Counted from the first letter of the stretch, positions 34,425 to 47,842 are shown. The stretch: DNA of 64,000 nt from Sophora flavescens (GCA_030762895.1 JAUPTC010000152.1:1-64000), one strand, 5' to 3'. Made by a program: numbers and translations. Notes: generated by a model not told the origin, from the letters alone.

Positions 34425-37400
34425 TGTAACACCATCCTTGGGCATTACTTTGTGAACACGTGCGAAAATAAATTAAAATAAATTTGCTCGTTGCTTTCGG
34501 AAATTGATTTACTTTAAGTCAGAAAATCTGGGTATAAAAAAAATTTCTTCTTCACACTTCGGAAGATTATGATACACACAGCAAAAAAGTACGTCTACAC
34601 TGTACTTAACAACACATATACACCAATTTCTTTCTTTTTTTTAAACAAACCTTCTTCAACATACAATTTTTTTCTTAAAAATATTTTCTCATAAAGCGTA
34701 CGAAAATTATTAAGACACACATATTAAACTTCTTAAAACAGACATCCTCAAACACAAACCTAAGCTGGTCACTGTACAAAACACCTAATGGAAGAACTCT
34801 GTAGTTATCACCACTATTACCAATCTCTTCAAGGATCGAGATTAGTATCCCCGATTGAAGTTAAGACTTCCTCTGCACCATCTACTACCAGTACCAAGGT
34901 ACAACAGCAAAACGAGTAAAACCTGATATATTATAAGGGTGAGACACCGATATATGGATATAAGCACGATAACTACAGGCGTTACACACAAAAAAGCACA
35001 TAGGCATATATAGTCATACAACATAAACTTCTCAGAAATAACAAGTAATTTACCAATGGGTTTCATACCCGAACAGTCATTGTCATTTACAAAAGATTAA
35101 TGACACTTCACAATTCAACATCTAATTTTTATACCTAATCTCCGGAGATCCGTGGCAGTGTAAAATGAGCTGATCATGCTCTTAAATGGCACATTGTCAA
35201 CAAAAGAACAATGGTCAACATCATAATGGCACATAATCCGAACTCCTGGCACAATGGTCAACAAAACATATGGCACATGGCCCAAAACTCCCGGCACGGT
35301 GGTCAACAAAACAAATGGCACATCGTCCATTAAGGCACAATGGTCAACTTTACATGATGCATTGTCCGTCAAGGTACAATGATCACCGCGATAAATGGAA
35401 TATTTATCCTTAAAAACACATTGTCCATTAAGGCGCAATGGAAAGTCGTGTCATGAATACCTTGTCCGTCAAGATATCATGATAAATCAAGTAGGCACGT
35501 CTGCCGAGTAATGGATATAAAACATTTTGTTCTATGAAATACAAGTTCAAAACCAAAACCTCCATAACTTATTCAAGTTATCGGAAATAACACCGTTGAG
35601 TAACACTCATTTACAGAAAATCTTTTCTCTTATTACTCTTTTATAAAATGTCAAATCATATTGAAATCCATTTTCTTTTGGAAACTCCTTTTCCCAGAAT
35701 AACGTCAAATCTTCATAAAATCATTTCTAATATAAATTCCTTTATAAAAGCATCAAATTACTAAGAAACTCATTTTCTTCTAAAAATCTTTTTCCGAGAA
35801 ACTATAGTTCTTGAAAAAGAGGTGATCTTAAACTAAATCCATGTGTGAATGATTACTACTGTTTTTAAGAATGCTTTTCAGTAAATATTTTTGAAATTAA
35901 CCGTCATTTAGTATTTTAAAAACGTTTAATTCGAAATTTGACTTTTCCCCTTAGAATAATTTTCTAAGATAGAAATTAAGTTATTTTTGAAGATTAATTT
36001 CTCAAAATAACTTTTTGTAATATTTTGGAATTTCACACGTAAAAATTAGCAGTACTAAAATAATTTCACGGTTAGGTCCTCACTGTGACTCATAGATCAC
36101 TCTTACACCGTTAAATCATTAAAATAATCGTATTTCAAATATTTCTCATTTTCATCAAATCAAATATTTATATGATATTATATCCCAATATTTCTCAATT
36201 AAATATTAAATATTCTTCATGAAGCTTTTATCTGATTAATTAAATAAGCACTGGCCACTGTCAGGCTTCTCAATCAACAATCCACATCATCAAATATTTC
36301 ACATCAATGCTATAGTGGATAATACAGTTCATATCATGTATTAAAACATATTATAACTCATAACTACAGATAATCAAACACAAATAAAATAACAGCTTAG
36401 CATAGAATTAAACAACCACCACGAATCTCAACCAAATATTACAAATCATATACTAAATCACACATATAATTATTAGGAAAAATCCCTCAGGTAAGCTCCC
36501 CTTACCTCTTGAAGTTTTCCTTACGATTAGAGCTTCGTCAAAAAATCTGAAAGTCGGTATTACACGTACCCGATACCAAAGTTATCCTTCAACAAACCAC
36601 AATAATAATCATTAATCAAACAATCAAAACACTCCTATTTCCTATGTCTGGTTCACAGCCATGAGGTAATCATTTGGTTAAAATTCCCAAAATTCCTAAG
36701 CTCTTGGATTAATGATCCTCAAGCACTTAAAACACAAGATCAATGATCATAGTTTAAAAATTGAAATAAAATCTTCTAACTCCAATACGAGCTAGGTTCG
36801 GCCAAAATATGAAACATAGGCTAGAGATTTGATTTTGATTCAATTGGATTCAATACATATAGGTAATTGAAATATGAAATCAAGTGTCAACTTCTAAAAA
36901 TTGAACCAAAATTTCCTCCACCCTCAAAATGATGGTTTCAGTCATTTTGAAAGAAAATAGCCAGGGGTTGATTTTGATTTCAAGTTTTTAGATCTAGCAA
37001 GTAGAAGTATTAAATAGACTAGATCAAGTGTTACTTCACAAAAATTGAAGCAAAACCCATAAACTCCCTTTAAGCTTAGTTTCGGCCAACACTAGGAAAA
37101 TAGGAAGGAAATTTTCTTTTGATTCATGCTCTTGGATCATGTATATAAAGATGATTACAAGATCATAGAAATTGGTTTCATGATCATAGGATTTTTCTAC
37201 AATTTTCTAGAGATTTTCAAACTTCTAGATCAAAGAATGAAATAAAGATGATCATGGCATAAACTTGAGAAATACATGAAGAATAGAGACAAGAATGATC
37301 AGGAGTAGAGAGTTTAACTCTTGAAGATTGAAGAAAAACAAGTGAAATGATCGAACCCAAGCAAGATCAAAGGATGTTCTTATGAGTTTAAGAGTTAAGT

Positions 37401-38025
37401 TTAGCAATAGTAATGAAATGAGGGGTGTTTTTAAAGGGTGTGGACTGCGCACATGAGGGGTCAAGGAGCAAGGGAGTTTGTCACTTAAGGACCAAGGCAC
37501 GAATATTTTGAAGGACCATTTTGCAAAATTCTAAAAGCTTGAGGACCAATTTGCAATTTCCTCTAAGTTAGTCATGATGATTCATGACTCCATGCATGAC
37601 ATCACCCGCATGGGTTTGTCTCATGTGACTCATTGGTATTATCCATTAGTGGTTCCCGAAAATCCCATATTCACTCTATTGCTTCCCGATTTCGTATAAC
37701 GCCCGCATAATATATATTATTTCAATTTTTATGTGAAAATTTTTAAAATAGCCAAAGTTGTTGGAAACTCCATAAAAACCCTAAACATTTTGTTTACGAG
37801 TCAAAATTAGGTCTTTTGAGCAGCAAAATCTTACTGTCAGTGAAAACACAGACCGGGTTCCGTTTGAACTTTCAACCCAAAATTTAACCGTAACTATCTA
37901 CGATAAAGTAGAGTATAAATATGACTTTGGTTTATCCAAAATCATTTTCTAAGTCATAGATAAAAATATAAACATTTATTTATATTTATACCGATCTTAG
38001 AAAGCAGAAAAATCGGGGTGTTACA
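34425..38025 (-). mobile_element. Solo chromovirus-type LTR with target duplication CAATA
   Basis: On the plus strand it runs from TGTAACACCATCC to TCGGGGTGTTACA, 3601 bp, and is flanked by CAATA at 34420-34424 and 38026-38030. No internal region is present, so it is a solo LTR left by recombination between two LTRs. It is inserted inside another LTR of the same superfamily (33926-34424 and 38031-39716). No ORF is supported. Confidence 0.88.
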
Positions 38026-38030
38026 CAATA

Positions 38031-39716
38031 AAACAATTTCACAGTCTCATTATAAATAACTTTTCTAAATTATTTTTCGTTTAGAATAAAATTGTTTTGT
38101 GAATCAAATGGATTTTCTTTTTCGAAAAAGTTTTTCACCATCAATATTAACATAATTTTGAAACTTAATTCATTGTAATTACTATTTATTTTCTTTTTGA
38201 ATTTATTTCGGAAAATTATCGTAAATGAAAATTTTTCACTGTTTTGTCCTCACTAACACTCATTGATTTACACTTCACCGAAATATCATTAAATATAATT
38301 ATTTCAACATTTTCTTCCACTTCCATAAATCAAACACTTAATTTTCTCCTCGAGCTTTTTAAAGCTTATTCCTTAATTACAATTGAGCACTGACGCATCC
38401 GGACTTTGACCAATCAATCAACCAATAATTAATCCATATGTACAGATATCCACATATCACATATTATAACATACTTGCACAGATAAAAATTAAAATCACA
38501 TAAACAAGTACATAATAATTAAATTGATCACCACAAAAATTAATATGAATAATTTACACATGGTGACAAATAGCACGTAGCTATCAAAAACCCATCATGT
38601 AAACTCCCATTACCTTTGGAATTTTGAACTTCCTCTTGAAAGTTGTCTCTTTGATTTTGGTTTCCTTCTCACAAATCAATACACCAAATTATCACTTAAT
38701 CCTTCACAACAAAGTAGAAAACAAGTTAAAAAATTAAACAAAATCTCATCTAACCCATATGTTAACATGAGAAAAATAGGCTAGGGATCTTTAAATTTTT
38801 CAAGCTCTTGGATCTATGATACTAGAGTTTTAGAGAGACATGAACAACTGTCATACTTTAAAAAAAAATTTCTATGATTTTCTAGAATTAAACGAAGAAA
38901 ATTCAAGTAAATGGAAACTTAGAGATCTTGACATGAATGAACGAAATTAATGGATTGGAAGAGTATTCATACTCCTAGATCATAAGAGTTGACCTCTTGA
39001 TGATGAAAGAAATGAAGAAATTGATCCAAAATCAAGCTTTCAACAATGGTGATTTCTAGGGTTTTTGGAGAGAAATTGCACTTGGAAGAAATGAACTTGA
39101 GAAAATAAAATGGTTAAGTGTTTAGGAGGGGGGGAGGCCGTGTAAGATTGGGGGGTATTTTAGTCCAAGATTTTGTGGGACAAAGTTGGCATTTCATTGA
39201 AAGTTCAAAGATAAAATGGACTTTTCACATAATGTAATCATGACATGGTGAGTCACACCATGACTCACCATGGTGACTCACTAATAATGAGTCATCCATG
39301 ACTCACTAGTATCATCCAGTAGCAGGTCTCTGCAGTTTCGTATTTGGCTCATTCGTTTACCCAATTTAAATTATTTCGCGTGTTTTCTTTAAAATTCGCC
39401 TGATAAAATATAACATTTTATTTTTGAGCAAAAATTTAAAAATATTCTGTATCATTGAAAAAATGATATAAATCTAAACTGTTTCATTCTTGGGTCAAAA
39501 TTAGGTTTTCTAATCAATAAAATCTTACTGTAAGTGAAAACGCAGATCGGTTTCAGTCTGAATTTTCAACCCAAAATTTAATCGAAACCTTCTACTATAA
39601 AATAGAGTCTAAATATTACTTTGTTTTATCCCAAATCATTTTCTAAGTCTCGGATAAAAATATAAACAATTAAAATTCTACCGATATTGAAAAACAGTAA
39701 AAACATGGGTGTTACA
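38031..39716 (-). repeat. Chromovirus-type LTR fragment, right part
   Basis: Continues 33926-34424 and ends ATGGGTGTTACA at 39716. It contains the landmark AACGCAGATCGGTTTCAGTCTG near 39540, parallel to 37850. The sequence directly to its right is a piece of GDSL lipase exon, so this LTR was inserted into such a gene. Confidence 0.75.
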
Positions 39717-39752
39717 AAGATTATCCGTAGGATAGGCTTCAAATGTTCATCA
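39717..39752 (+). pseudogene. GDSL lipase exon end with splice donor
   Basis: ATCCGTAGGATAGGCTTCAA then ATGTTCATCAAG, followed by GTAAACC. This matches the end of the exon at 56612-56740 and the following intron bases, including a GT splice donor. Everything upstream was displaced by the LTR ending at 39716. Confidence 0.6.
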
Positions 39753-40290
39753 AGGTAAACCAAAATCTATTATTATTAATTTATTATACTTCAAATATTG
39801 ATATTTTAAATTAATTAACAAAAAGAAAGTCATTATTATGACGAAATAAATATAGACATCGTTTTTGGCTGGATGGAAATGGAAGAGAGTGGAGAGATTT
39901 TTTTTTCATATTTGGTTCAATTTTTTTGGAAGGGGGCCGAGGTGAAAGGAATAGAGGTGATGAAAGTCCATCCTCATTCAATTCTGGTCCCCCCTCAAAT
40001 GTTGGAGGATTTGGAAGGGAGAGGGAGGGGATTTAAAACATTTTAATGCATTGACTAAAATATCCTTGTGTATTTTGAAATCTAAAATTATAAGGATCTA
40101 AAAGTAAATTAATTTTAAACTCTATCTTCTCCCCTTGTGAACCAAACATGAGTAGTGTTATGTCTCCTCACCTCCACTAAAATCTCCCTCCTTCCCTCCT
40201 CTCAATCAAACACAATATCTAATTAAAATCTCTCATCTCCCATTCTCTCTTTTGAACCAAACACACATGAGTAGTTAGGAGTTACTACTG
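39753..40290. other. Former GDSL intron with a purine-rich insertion
   Basis: Starts with intron bases shared with 56741 onward (GTAAACCAAA, then TATTATTATTAATTTATT). It then contains GGATGGAAATGGAAGAGAG and, further right, roughly complementary CTCCCTCCTTCCCTCCTCTC, with TTTGGTTCA and TGAACCAAA facing each other. This looks like a degenerate foldback insertion. No coding sequence is seen. Confidence 0.4.
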
Positions 40291-40478
40291 ACTTAGGCTC
40301 TATTTGGTAAAAACTAGCGGATAGCGGATAAGCTAGCTAATAGCGGATAACGGATAATTTAACTGATAATAAATAGTTGATAAGCTAGCGAATTCGATTT
40401 GATGAGTTTAATAAAACTATTAGTTGAACTCGTTGATAAATAAAAAATGACATAAAATGACATGTTTGTATTTTTTTA

Positions 40479-40515
<37 letters not shown>
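40291..40515 (+). repeat. GGCTCTATTTGGTAAAA repeat family, copy 1, with TA microsatellite
   Basis: Starts AGGCTCTATTTGGTAAAAAC and contains several GCGGATA and AAGCTAGC units, ending in a (TA)n tract at about 40484-40514. A second copy with the same start and order is at 50051-50245, also ending in a TA tract. The copies lack an evident matching right inverted repeat. Confidence 0.6.
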
Positions 40516-40582
40516 CAGTGGTCTTGTAATGTTGCTAATGATGAATTTTTTTTTGACAAAGCCAATGATGAATGTTGTGCCG

Positions 40583-40870
40583 TTATGTTAATAATGTAAT
40601 TAAATCCTTATAATCGATCCAATTAATTACATCACTCAAAATTTCAATAATTTATTTCCTTTTTGGATTTTAAATTTTTCTAGGGAAACAAATTATTTTT
40701 CTTTTCTATTAATTTTGATGATTGATTTCAATAATCTTAACTAGTCAATCTTTTGATAATTTATTTAAATATTCAAAGTTTAAAAGGAAAAAATATCTAC
40801 ATTAATACCCGTTAAATCCATATTCAACCATTATTTTTCGTTCAAAATTGTCTTTTATGTTTTTTTTCCC
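40583..40870 (+). repeat. Dispersed 290-bp repeat, inverted with respect to 52480-52760
   Basis: ATGTTAATAATGTAATTAAA through TCAAAGTTTAAAAGG to CATTATTTTTCG matches the reverse complement of 52480-52760 over its whole length with scattered changes. AT-rich and non-coding; the kind of element is not known. Confidence 0.6.
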
Positions 40871-41690
40871 TCGTCAAATTTTTTTTCCATAAATTTTAAA
40901 GGTCAAATGAATGACAAAATATTTTATGATTTTAATTTTAAACTTTTTTTTTTCAAATATTAATAAATGTTAGGCTTAATGAACTTTTTGATCCCTATAA
41001 AATAGGGTGACTTTTGGTTTTGGTCCCTCCAATTATTTTTCTTATGATCCAGTCCCATATTGTTTATAAATTTTCTAAATAGTCCCTGTAGTCAGATACC
41101 TCAGCTAACTGATGATGTGGTACAAAAATATTAATTTTATATTTCACGTAGGATGCTTGGTGGATAATTAAAATAATATTAAATAAAATGAATAATAAAT
41201 ATTATATGTTATTATTTTTTATCTTGTTTAATTATTATATTTTATGATTCTAATTATATTAATATTTTATATTTATATTTTTTATAAATGTTATCCTGAT
41301 TAATGGTTAAATCATAAGAATCAAACTTGAGCCAAGAGTTTGTACCCAAAAAAAAAAAAAAAACTTGAGCCAAGATATTAATAAAAGTTTTTTTGATAAA
41401 CTTAAATTGTTGTATTTATAAAGAGTACTCCGAGTACTCTAACCCGTATACGTTGTTTTCACGTAGATCAAACTAATGTAAATTAAATACTACCCTAAAG
41501 AAAAGATAGTATTACTTCAAGATAATAATAAATTTAAACAAGCTAAATTTTACTTCAACCGTCATGTAAATTATTTTTGGATAGTAGTAATTAATTAGTT
41601 ATTAATTGAGGCCTAATTCAATTTCTCTCTATCTCCTCCTGCTTTGTATCGTAACTTTTTTGTGTACTACTTTTTTTTTGGTGTACTGCT
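40871..41690. other. AT-rich spacer with half of a GGTCCCT-type repeat
   Basis: The stretch 40970-41130 contains TTTTTGATCCCTATAAAATA and TTTTGGTCCCTCC, of the same flavour as the foldback elements at 43073-43463 and 50337-51725, but no matching second arm is visible. The rest is AT-rich and shows no gene. Confidence 0.4.
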
Positions 41691-41699
41691 TTTTTTTAT

Positions 41700-41875
41700 A
41701 AGATAAAAGTTTAGGTGAGTTGGGTCCCGGGAGCTCACCAGGGCCAGGGCAGGCCTCAAGGCTCAAAGAGCGCTTACAGAGGTACTTACAGATTACCCAC
41801 CAACGAGGTCCTCACATCGGCAATGGGATTCGATCTGACGACCTTTTGTTGTACTGCTTTGTAAGTAACTTAAGT
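41700..41875 (-). mobile_element. Possible degenerate SINE
   Basis: A GC-richer island in AT-rich DNA. On the minus strand it has GATCGAATCC (41825-41834), a good RNA polymerase III box B, but no convincing box A. The small plus-strand ORF at 41720 is probably chance. Confidence 0.3.
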
Positions 41876-41883
41876 GAATGTTT

Positions 41884-42420
41884 TTTTTTGACTAGAAAGA
41901 TATTCATTCATTCAAATTGGTAAAATACATCGAAAACAACACAAATTCAACATCGCTAAAAATTGAAAAGGATGAATCTGTGAACAAACTCACAACACCC
42001 ATGATAATAGCATAACACAGTAAAATGCCTACAAATGTGACAAAATCAAAGTGAACGGAATACCCATGCCTCCGGATCTGTAATGTTGGCGCCCAAATCT
42101 TGATTGAATATGTAATGGATCGAAGCTGATTTGCCAATTTAAATCAAACTAACACCGCAACAAGACGAGAAACCAAACGACGCTGCAATAAGACCACGAA
42201 CAAAACACCGCAGCACGGAGACGACAAAAACACGAAAGAAAAACCAGATCTATGTGGAAAACCCACTTATTTAGATAAAAGGAGAGGGAAAACGATGTAG
42301 AGGGGTGAATCCAGGTCAAAAAATGACCCAAAACCACCCCCTTCCGGTGGATGAGGAAGAAGGAAAAGAGAAGTAGATGGAATGTTGAGAGAGAGAGGTG
42401 GCTAGGGTTATGTAACTTAG
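41884..42420. other. Unclassified repeat-like segment
   Basis: Starts with a T run and TATTCATTCATTCAAATTGG, a style often seen at the inverted 3' end of plant L1-type elements, and continues with G/C-mixed sequence without a supported ORF. I cannot assign it. Confidence 0.3.
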
Positions 42421-43072
42421 GATATAATTGATTTAACTTAAGTGGATGTTAGAAATTAATTTTAAAAAAATAATTAAGAAAAAAATGTTATTAATTAATT
42501 GATATTTTTTTAATTAGTCACTATTCAATTAAAAAACCAAAACAGGAAAAGACAAAAAATTAAAAACAGGATTTTGGTCCAATGAGTGTGAAAGTAATTG
42601 GACACTTATGACATGAGCTGTCTGTTTCAAATTTAAGAAAAGTTGTCATCTGCATGCACCATGCATCACCTCCATCTGTTAGATAAACATGCATATTTGT
42701 TCTCCTATTAATAATTAAGAAAAATTATTATTAATCAATTGATATTTTTTAATCAGTCCCTATTCAATTAAAAAAGCATCTGGATGCACCAACGCTGCCT
42801 TCTGCATGCACCATCGCTTCCATATGCATGCATGGCTTCCATTTGTTCCATCTGCACACTGAAGTTAAAATCTCTTTACCAAATTTGCATGCCATCTGGC
42901 ATCTGCATGCACCATGCGTGGACCATCGCCCATCTGTATGCTCTTTTTGTTTCCAATGCAAAATGGACAGAGAAAATGACTGGCTCATAAATTTTTCATG
43001 CACCATCGTTACAAACTGCATGATAATCCTACCACCCTTTGCATGTCGTCGGTGTAAAACTTAATTTTATCA
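42421..43072. other. Spacer with a CATGCA-rich cluster
   Basis: About 50 bp (TTATTAATTAATTGATATTT and what follows) occurs twice, at about 42490 and 42727. Between 42650 and 43025, CATGCA or ATGCATG occurs about eight times, often as CTGCATGCACCAT. The small ORFs in this interval are products of that repeat. No gene is seen. Confidence 0.45.
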
Positions 43073-43463
43073 AGGATTAATTACACTTTTGGTCCCTCAA
43101 GTTTTTCATTTGTGTGATTTTGGTCCCTTCAAAATTTTAATTGCACTTTTGTTTCCTCAAATTTTCCAATTGTACGATTTTGGTCCCTCAAAAATTTAAT
43201 TGTACATTTAATCCTCTAATTTTTTTTAATTGTACAAAATCAGTCGTTCCGTCCATGACTAATCAATGTACAATTAAATTTTTGAGAGACCAAAATCGCA
43301 CAATTTTAAAAGTTGAGGGACAAAATGTACAATTAAAATTTTTGAAGGACCAAAAGCGCACGGTTAGAAAATTTGAGGGGCCAAAAGTGGAATTAAAATT
43401 TTGAGGGACCAAAATCGCACAATTGAAATAGTTGAGGGACCAAAATTGTAATTAAGCCTTTTA
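43073..43463. mobile_element. Foldback MITE with GGTCCCT arms
   Basis: The left half carries repeated TTTTGGTCCCTCAA units and the right half the complementary TTGAGGGACCAAAA units, meeting near 43250. The ends are ATTAATTACACTTTTGGTCC and, inverted, GGGACCAAAATTGTAATTAA. The element can fold back on itself almost completely. Non-coding and non-autonomous. Confidence 0.75.
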
Positions 43464-43514
43464 TCAATTAAGTATTTCTTTTCTAACTGAAAGTACAAAA
43501 ATAAAATTCAAAAA

Positions 43515-46500
43515 TGTGACACCCTAACTCGGGTCATCACATTTCTACCCGTTTACGGAAATAAAATTTAATTTGCTGGTTGCTTTCGGAAAATAATGGT
43601 TTCTCAACGTTCACCTTTTCAAAATATGGTGATAAAATTTTTTCTTTTAATCCTCAAGACAACAACAACGAAATAAAACCACACATATTTACATGCTGTA
43701 TATAAGTTATACAACTATACTGCCTCATATGTTTTAACATCTAGATTATTATCAGTTTAGTGACTTTCAAAACATAACATAACTCAATAGGACCTAAGCT
43801 GGTCGTAACTAACTGACACTACCAACAACCGGAGCAGCACAGCATGTCTCGAACTAGACAGCCTCCTCCTTTTGTAGAGATCTTATCCCTTGTGCGGCTC
43901 TGATATGTTTGTAAGGGTGAGACACCAATATATGGATTTAACAAAATAACTAAATGCACGACACAAAAGAAGACACATACACATATACATGTTTATAACA
44001 TCCTAAGCAATCCATATTACAGCATACAGTTTATCAATGGGTTCCACACCCCAAACATCAACGTTGGAAAACTATGCATGCACGCTTCAATACATCATCT
44101 ACACATTCACACTTAATCTCAGGAGACCCCCAACGTCATTTTAAAATGAGCTGATCTAGCTCGATTGCCAATAGAGGCACGTCGATTTTTGCCAACAGAG
44201 GCACGTCGATTTTACCATAGCCCACTGTCCGGAACAGTGAGAACGTCGATTTATGGATTTTTTCATTGCACGTCGATTGCCCGAGGCGTAATGAATTTCA
44301 TTATACGTCGATTACCTAAAGGCGCAATGAATACGTCGATTACATGAATATCATAAAATACCCTGATTTCATTGTACGTCGATTGCCTTGAGCATAATGA
44401 ATTTCATTGTACGTCGATTGCCCAAAGGCACAATGAATACGTCGATTTCAGGAATATCATAAAGATACCATGATTAACAAATACGTCGAGACATGAATAT
44501 CGCCAAGATATCATGATTAACCTCATAGGCACGTCTGCCAAAATGCATGCAAGAAAAACACTTTGTTCTCGTCGTTTTCTTTGTGTTCAATCTTTATTTG
44601 TCAAAGCTCTCAAAAGCTTATGACCCATCATCGTTTTAAACATCTTTACAACTTTTATTAATAACACAGGACCTCATAGCCCGAGTGCTCAATCACAAAG
44701 CCCTTAGACCTTGCAATCAGTCTTAGGTTCGTGGTGATAGAAAACATCATAAATCTTTTACCGTCGATTATTACGTCGTAAAGTAGACACACCGTCTACC
44801 TACTAGACACCAAGTCTATAACATCATAAGAACACTAGTACCCCGACGTCTCGGTTACTAAGTTCCATATCGTCGTTTACGTCGTTCTTGTCTGTGAAAA
44901 ACAAATCCAAAATAGGATAACGTCATAAGAACACTAGTACCCCGACATCTCGGTTACTAAGTTCCACACCACTTTCAACACAGTTGAATTTATTTTTAGT
45001 TCTTTAGAAATTCATTTCAAATTGTAAATTAATAAAATCCTTAAATAATAAAACTTAGTTTTTCACAAACCAATGAGTCACTTGAGGATTTAACTTCTTC
45101 AAAATATGCCACTTAGTTTCAAAATACTCGCTAGTCTACACTTTTTTTTTGTCAAATATTATTTTTAAGACTTTTAAGCCAAAAACTTAACTTTTTCCAC
45201 TTAATTAATTTTATAAAATCATGATTAACTTATTTTCACCAATTACTTTTATAAAAGAATATTTTGTAATATTTAGGGTTTCTTACGTAAAAATTAGCAG
45301 TGCTAAAATATTTTCACGGTTTCGCGCTCATTGTGACTCATAATTCACTTCTTTAGAAATAAATTATTAAAATAATAATATTTTCCAAAACTCCTTATTT
45401 TTCCCAAAATAAAATTTCCTTTAATATTATATATCAACATCTTACCGTTAAAACATTGAATATAATTTGCGTAGCTTCTTAAAGCTTTTATCCGATTAAC
45501 TTTAATTGGGCGCGACCCTTTGTCAAGGCTTCTCACACATCAACCAACGGTTATATCACAGATATTTTCCAGGCAGATCATGCATCATAGAAATATAATA
45601 TACAATTGCAAATAATTAAATAACTTAAAAACAACTCCACACCAATACACAGATAAACCACACCACGTAAACAACAAAACCAATAACCACAACCACATAT
45701 AAATCATATAAACCATACCACAAGCAAATAGTTATTGAGAAAAATCCCTCAGGTAAGCTCCCCTTAACTCTTGAAGAACTTAACTTCCGATTCAAAACTT
45801 TGTCGTGGATCTGGGAACCGTCAACGCACGTACACGATAATCTAATTTATCCTTCATCAAACATAACACTCAATCAACAAACTAACAACTAAATCAAGAC
45901 TAAAATCCTACATGTTGGTTTCGGCCAAGGGCTGAGTTTTGGGTTTAGAAATCTCTAAAATTTCTAATCATGATTAAGTCATGGATTTATGATCCTTGAT
46001 TAACCTAAATCATAGATTAGTGACTAAAACACTAAGTTTCAAACTCAAAACTTCCTAACTCTTTTATACAAGGATTCGGCCTCAATATGAGCATAAGGCT
46101 AGGGTTCTTAGTTTAACAAGTCAACTTGGATTTATAAAGCATACCTACTAAGAGATTGATTTCTAAGATCATTTATGAAAACCATGAACAAAACTCACCC
46201 ACTTAGGGTTCGGCTAACATAAATATTTTTGAGTAAAATATTCATTTTAAGAGACTAACATGGATTAGAGTGTGTAGTCATATATGCCATATAGAATACA
46301 TGATCATACATGAAAACACATGAACAAAACTCTACCAACCCTAAGGTGATAGATTCGGCCAAGGCTAGGTTTTCAAGAAAGAAATTTTTGATTACATCAT
46401 GATCTTGGATTTAGATAATATACTTGATATCAAGAAGATAGAAAGTGGTTTCATCCTCATGTGATTTTTCTAGAATTTATTATGATTTTTCAAAGTTCTA

Positions 46501-47842
46501 GGGTTAGAAACTTTAAAGTGATGAACAACCATGATATAAGCCTTGAATCAAGAAACTTAATAAAGAACATAGGCATGATTAAGAAAGAAGATTATTATTT
46601 ACCTCTTGAAGATCAATAACAAAGGAAATCAAAGAACTTGTTTTACAAACATAGAACTAAGGGACTTATGAACTTTAGGGTTTTGGAAGCAAATGGCAAA
46701 AGAAACTAAATGAAATGTGAGAGTATGGTATTTATAGTGATAGTGGCGCCATCTTAGGAAGACCCTAGATGATGATGAGTTGTCTTGCTAAAGGATCCAA
46801 ATGCAATTAAGTTCTAAGGACCACTTTGCAAAGATTCCAATAGTTGAAGGACTAGTTTGCAAATTGTCAATAAAGTGTCACGATGATGATTTTGCCACAT
46901 TAAATGCTAGCTTATCTTGACTTTGTTGGCTGAATTTATGAGTCAAAGATAGGTTAGGATAATTCATGCATTTAAGAAGAATCAAGAACATTGTGGAAAA
47001 ATCAAGGATAATGTAGGATAATGTAGAAACTTGTGAAAAACTCTAGAAACATCATGATGCATTCAACAACAATGAGGCATCCACAAATCCTCATGGGCTT
47101 ACGCATGGGCTGGGTTAGTTTGGGCTTAGTTTCATTTTTGTGGGGCCCACTTAAAAATTTAAGCATTAGGCTTAAGATAGGAAACTTATATAGTTTCAAA
47201 TAGGCTTTATGGAATCAAATCATGAACTAGAAAATTTTGGGCTTCTAAGCCACGACCATTTGAGATTGGGAACAAGGATTCTAGCCCAATTACCTTGAAA
47301 AAACTTAGAAACTAATTTAGAGACAAAAGGGTAATTTACAGAAAGTTCAGGGGCTTAAACGTAAAATTCCTAAATTTTCTATTTAACCCTGAAAAGCCTT
47401 ATAGACTTAAAAATATGATTCATCCCCTTGAATCATATCAAAATCCTAAGTTAAAACCTCTATCGGCTATTAGAAACTCCGAAATCCCTTCCGTCGTCTA
47501 CCCGATTACGCGTTCCGCCCGTAATACGTAAATTATTTTATTTTTTTTCTGAAAAATTCTAAAAATACAGAATTGTAGAAAATAAAATACTAAACTTAAG
47601 TCTTTTGTTCACGAATTAAAATTAGGTCTTTCGAGCAGTATTATTATACTATCAATGGAATTCGCGGGCCGGGTTTCGCCTGACTTTCCAACCTAAATTT
47701 TAATCGTAGCTTCCTACATTCAAGTAGGATTGAGTGGTAAACTCCGTTTATTTAAAATAGTTTTCTAAGTCTCAGATAAAAATATAAACATAATTATATA
47801 AATTTCTGATATTAGAAAACAGCGAAAAGTCTGGGTGTTACA
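43515..47842 (-). mobile_element. Solo chromovirus-type LTR, 4.3 kb
   Basis: On the plus strand it runs from TGTGACACCCTAACTCGGG to GTCTGGGTGTTACA and is flanked by AAAAA on both sides (43510-43514 and 43847-equivalent 47843-47847). The AAAAA duplication has low complexity, so it is weaker proof than CAATA. It shares landmarks with 34425-38025 but is longer and has an ACGTCGATT-rich part. No internal region or ORF is present. Confidence 0.8.
44165..44890. repeat. ACGTCGATT-rich stretch within the solo LTR
   Basis: ACGTCGATT occurs about nine times between 44170 and 44460, roughly every 20-40 bases, in otherwise varied sequence. Further CGTCG motifs continue to about 44890. The corresponding part of the LTR at 34425-38025 (about 35160-35500) has CAATGGTCAAC-type units instead. 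Confidence 0.6.
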
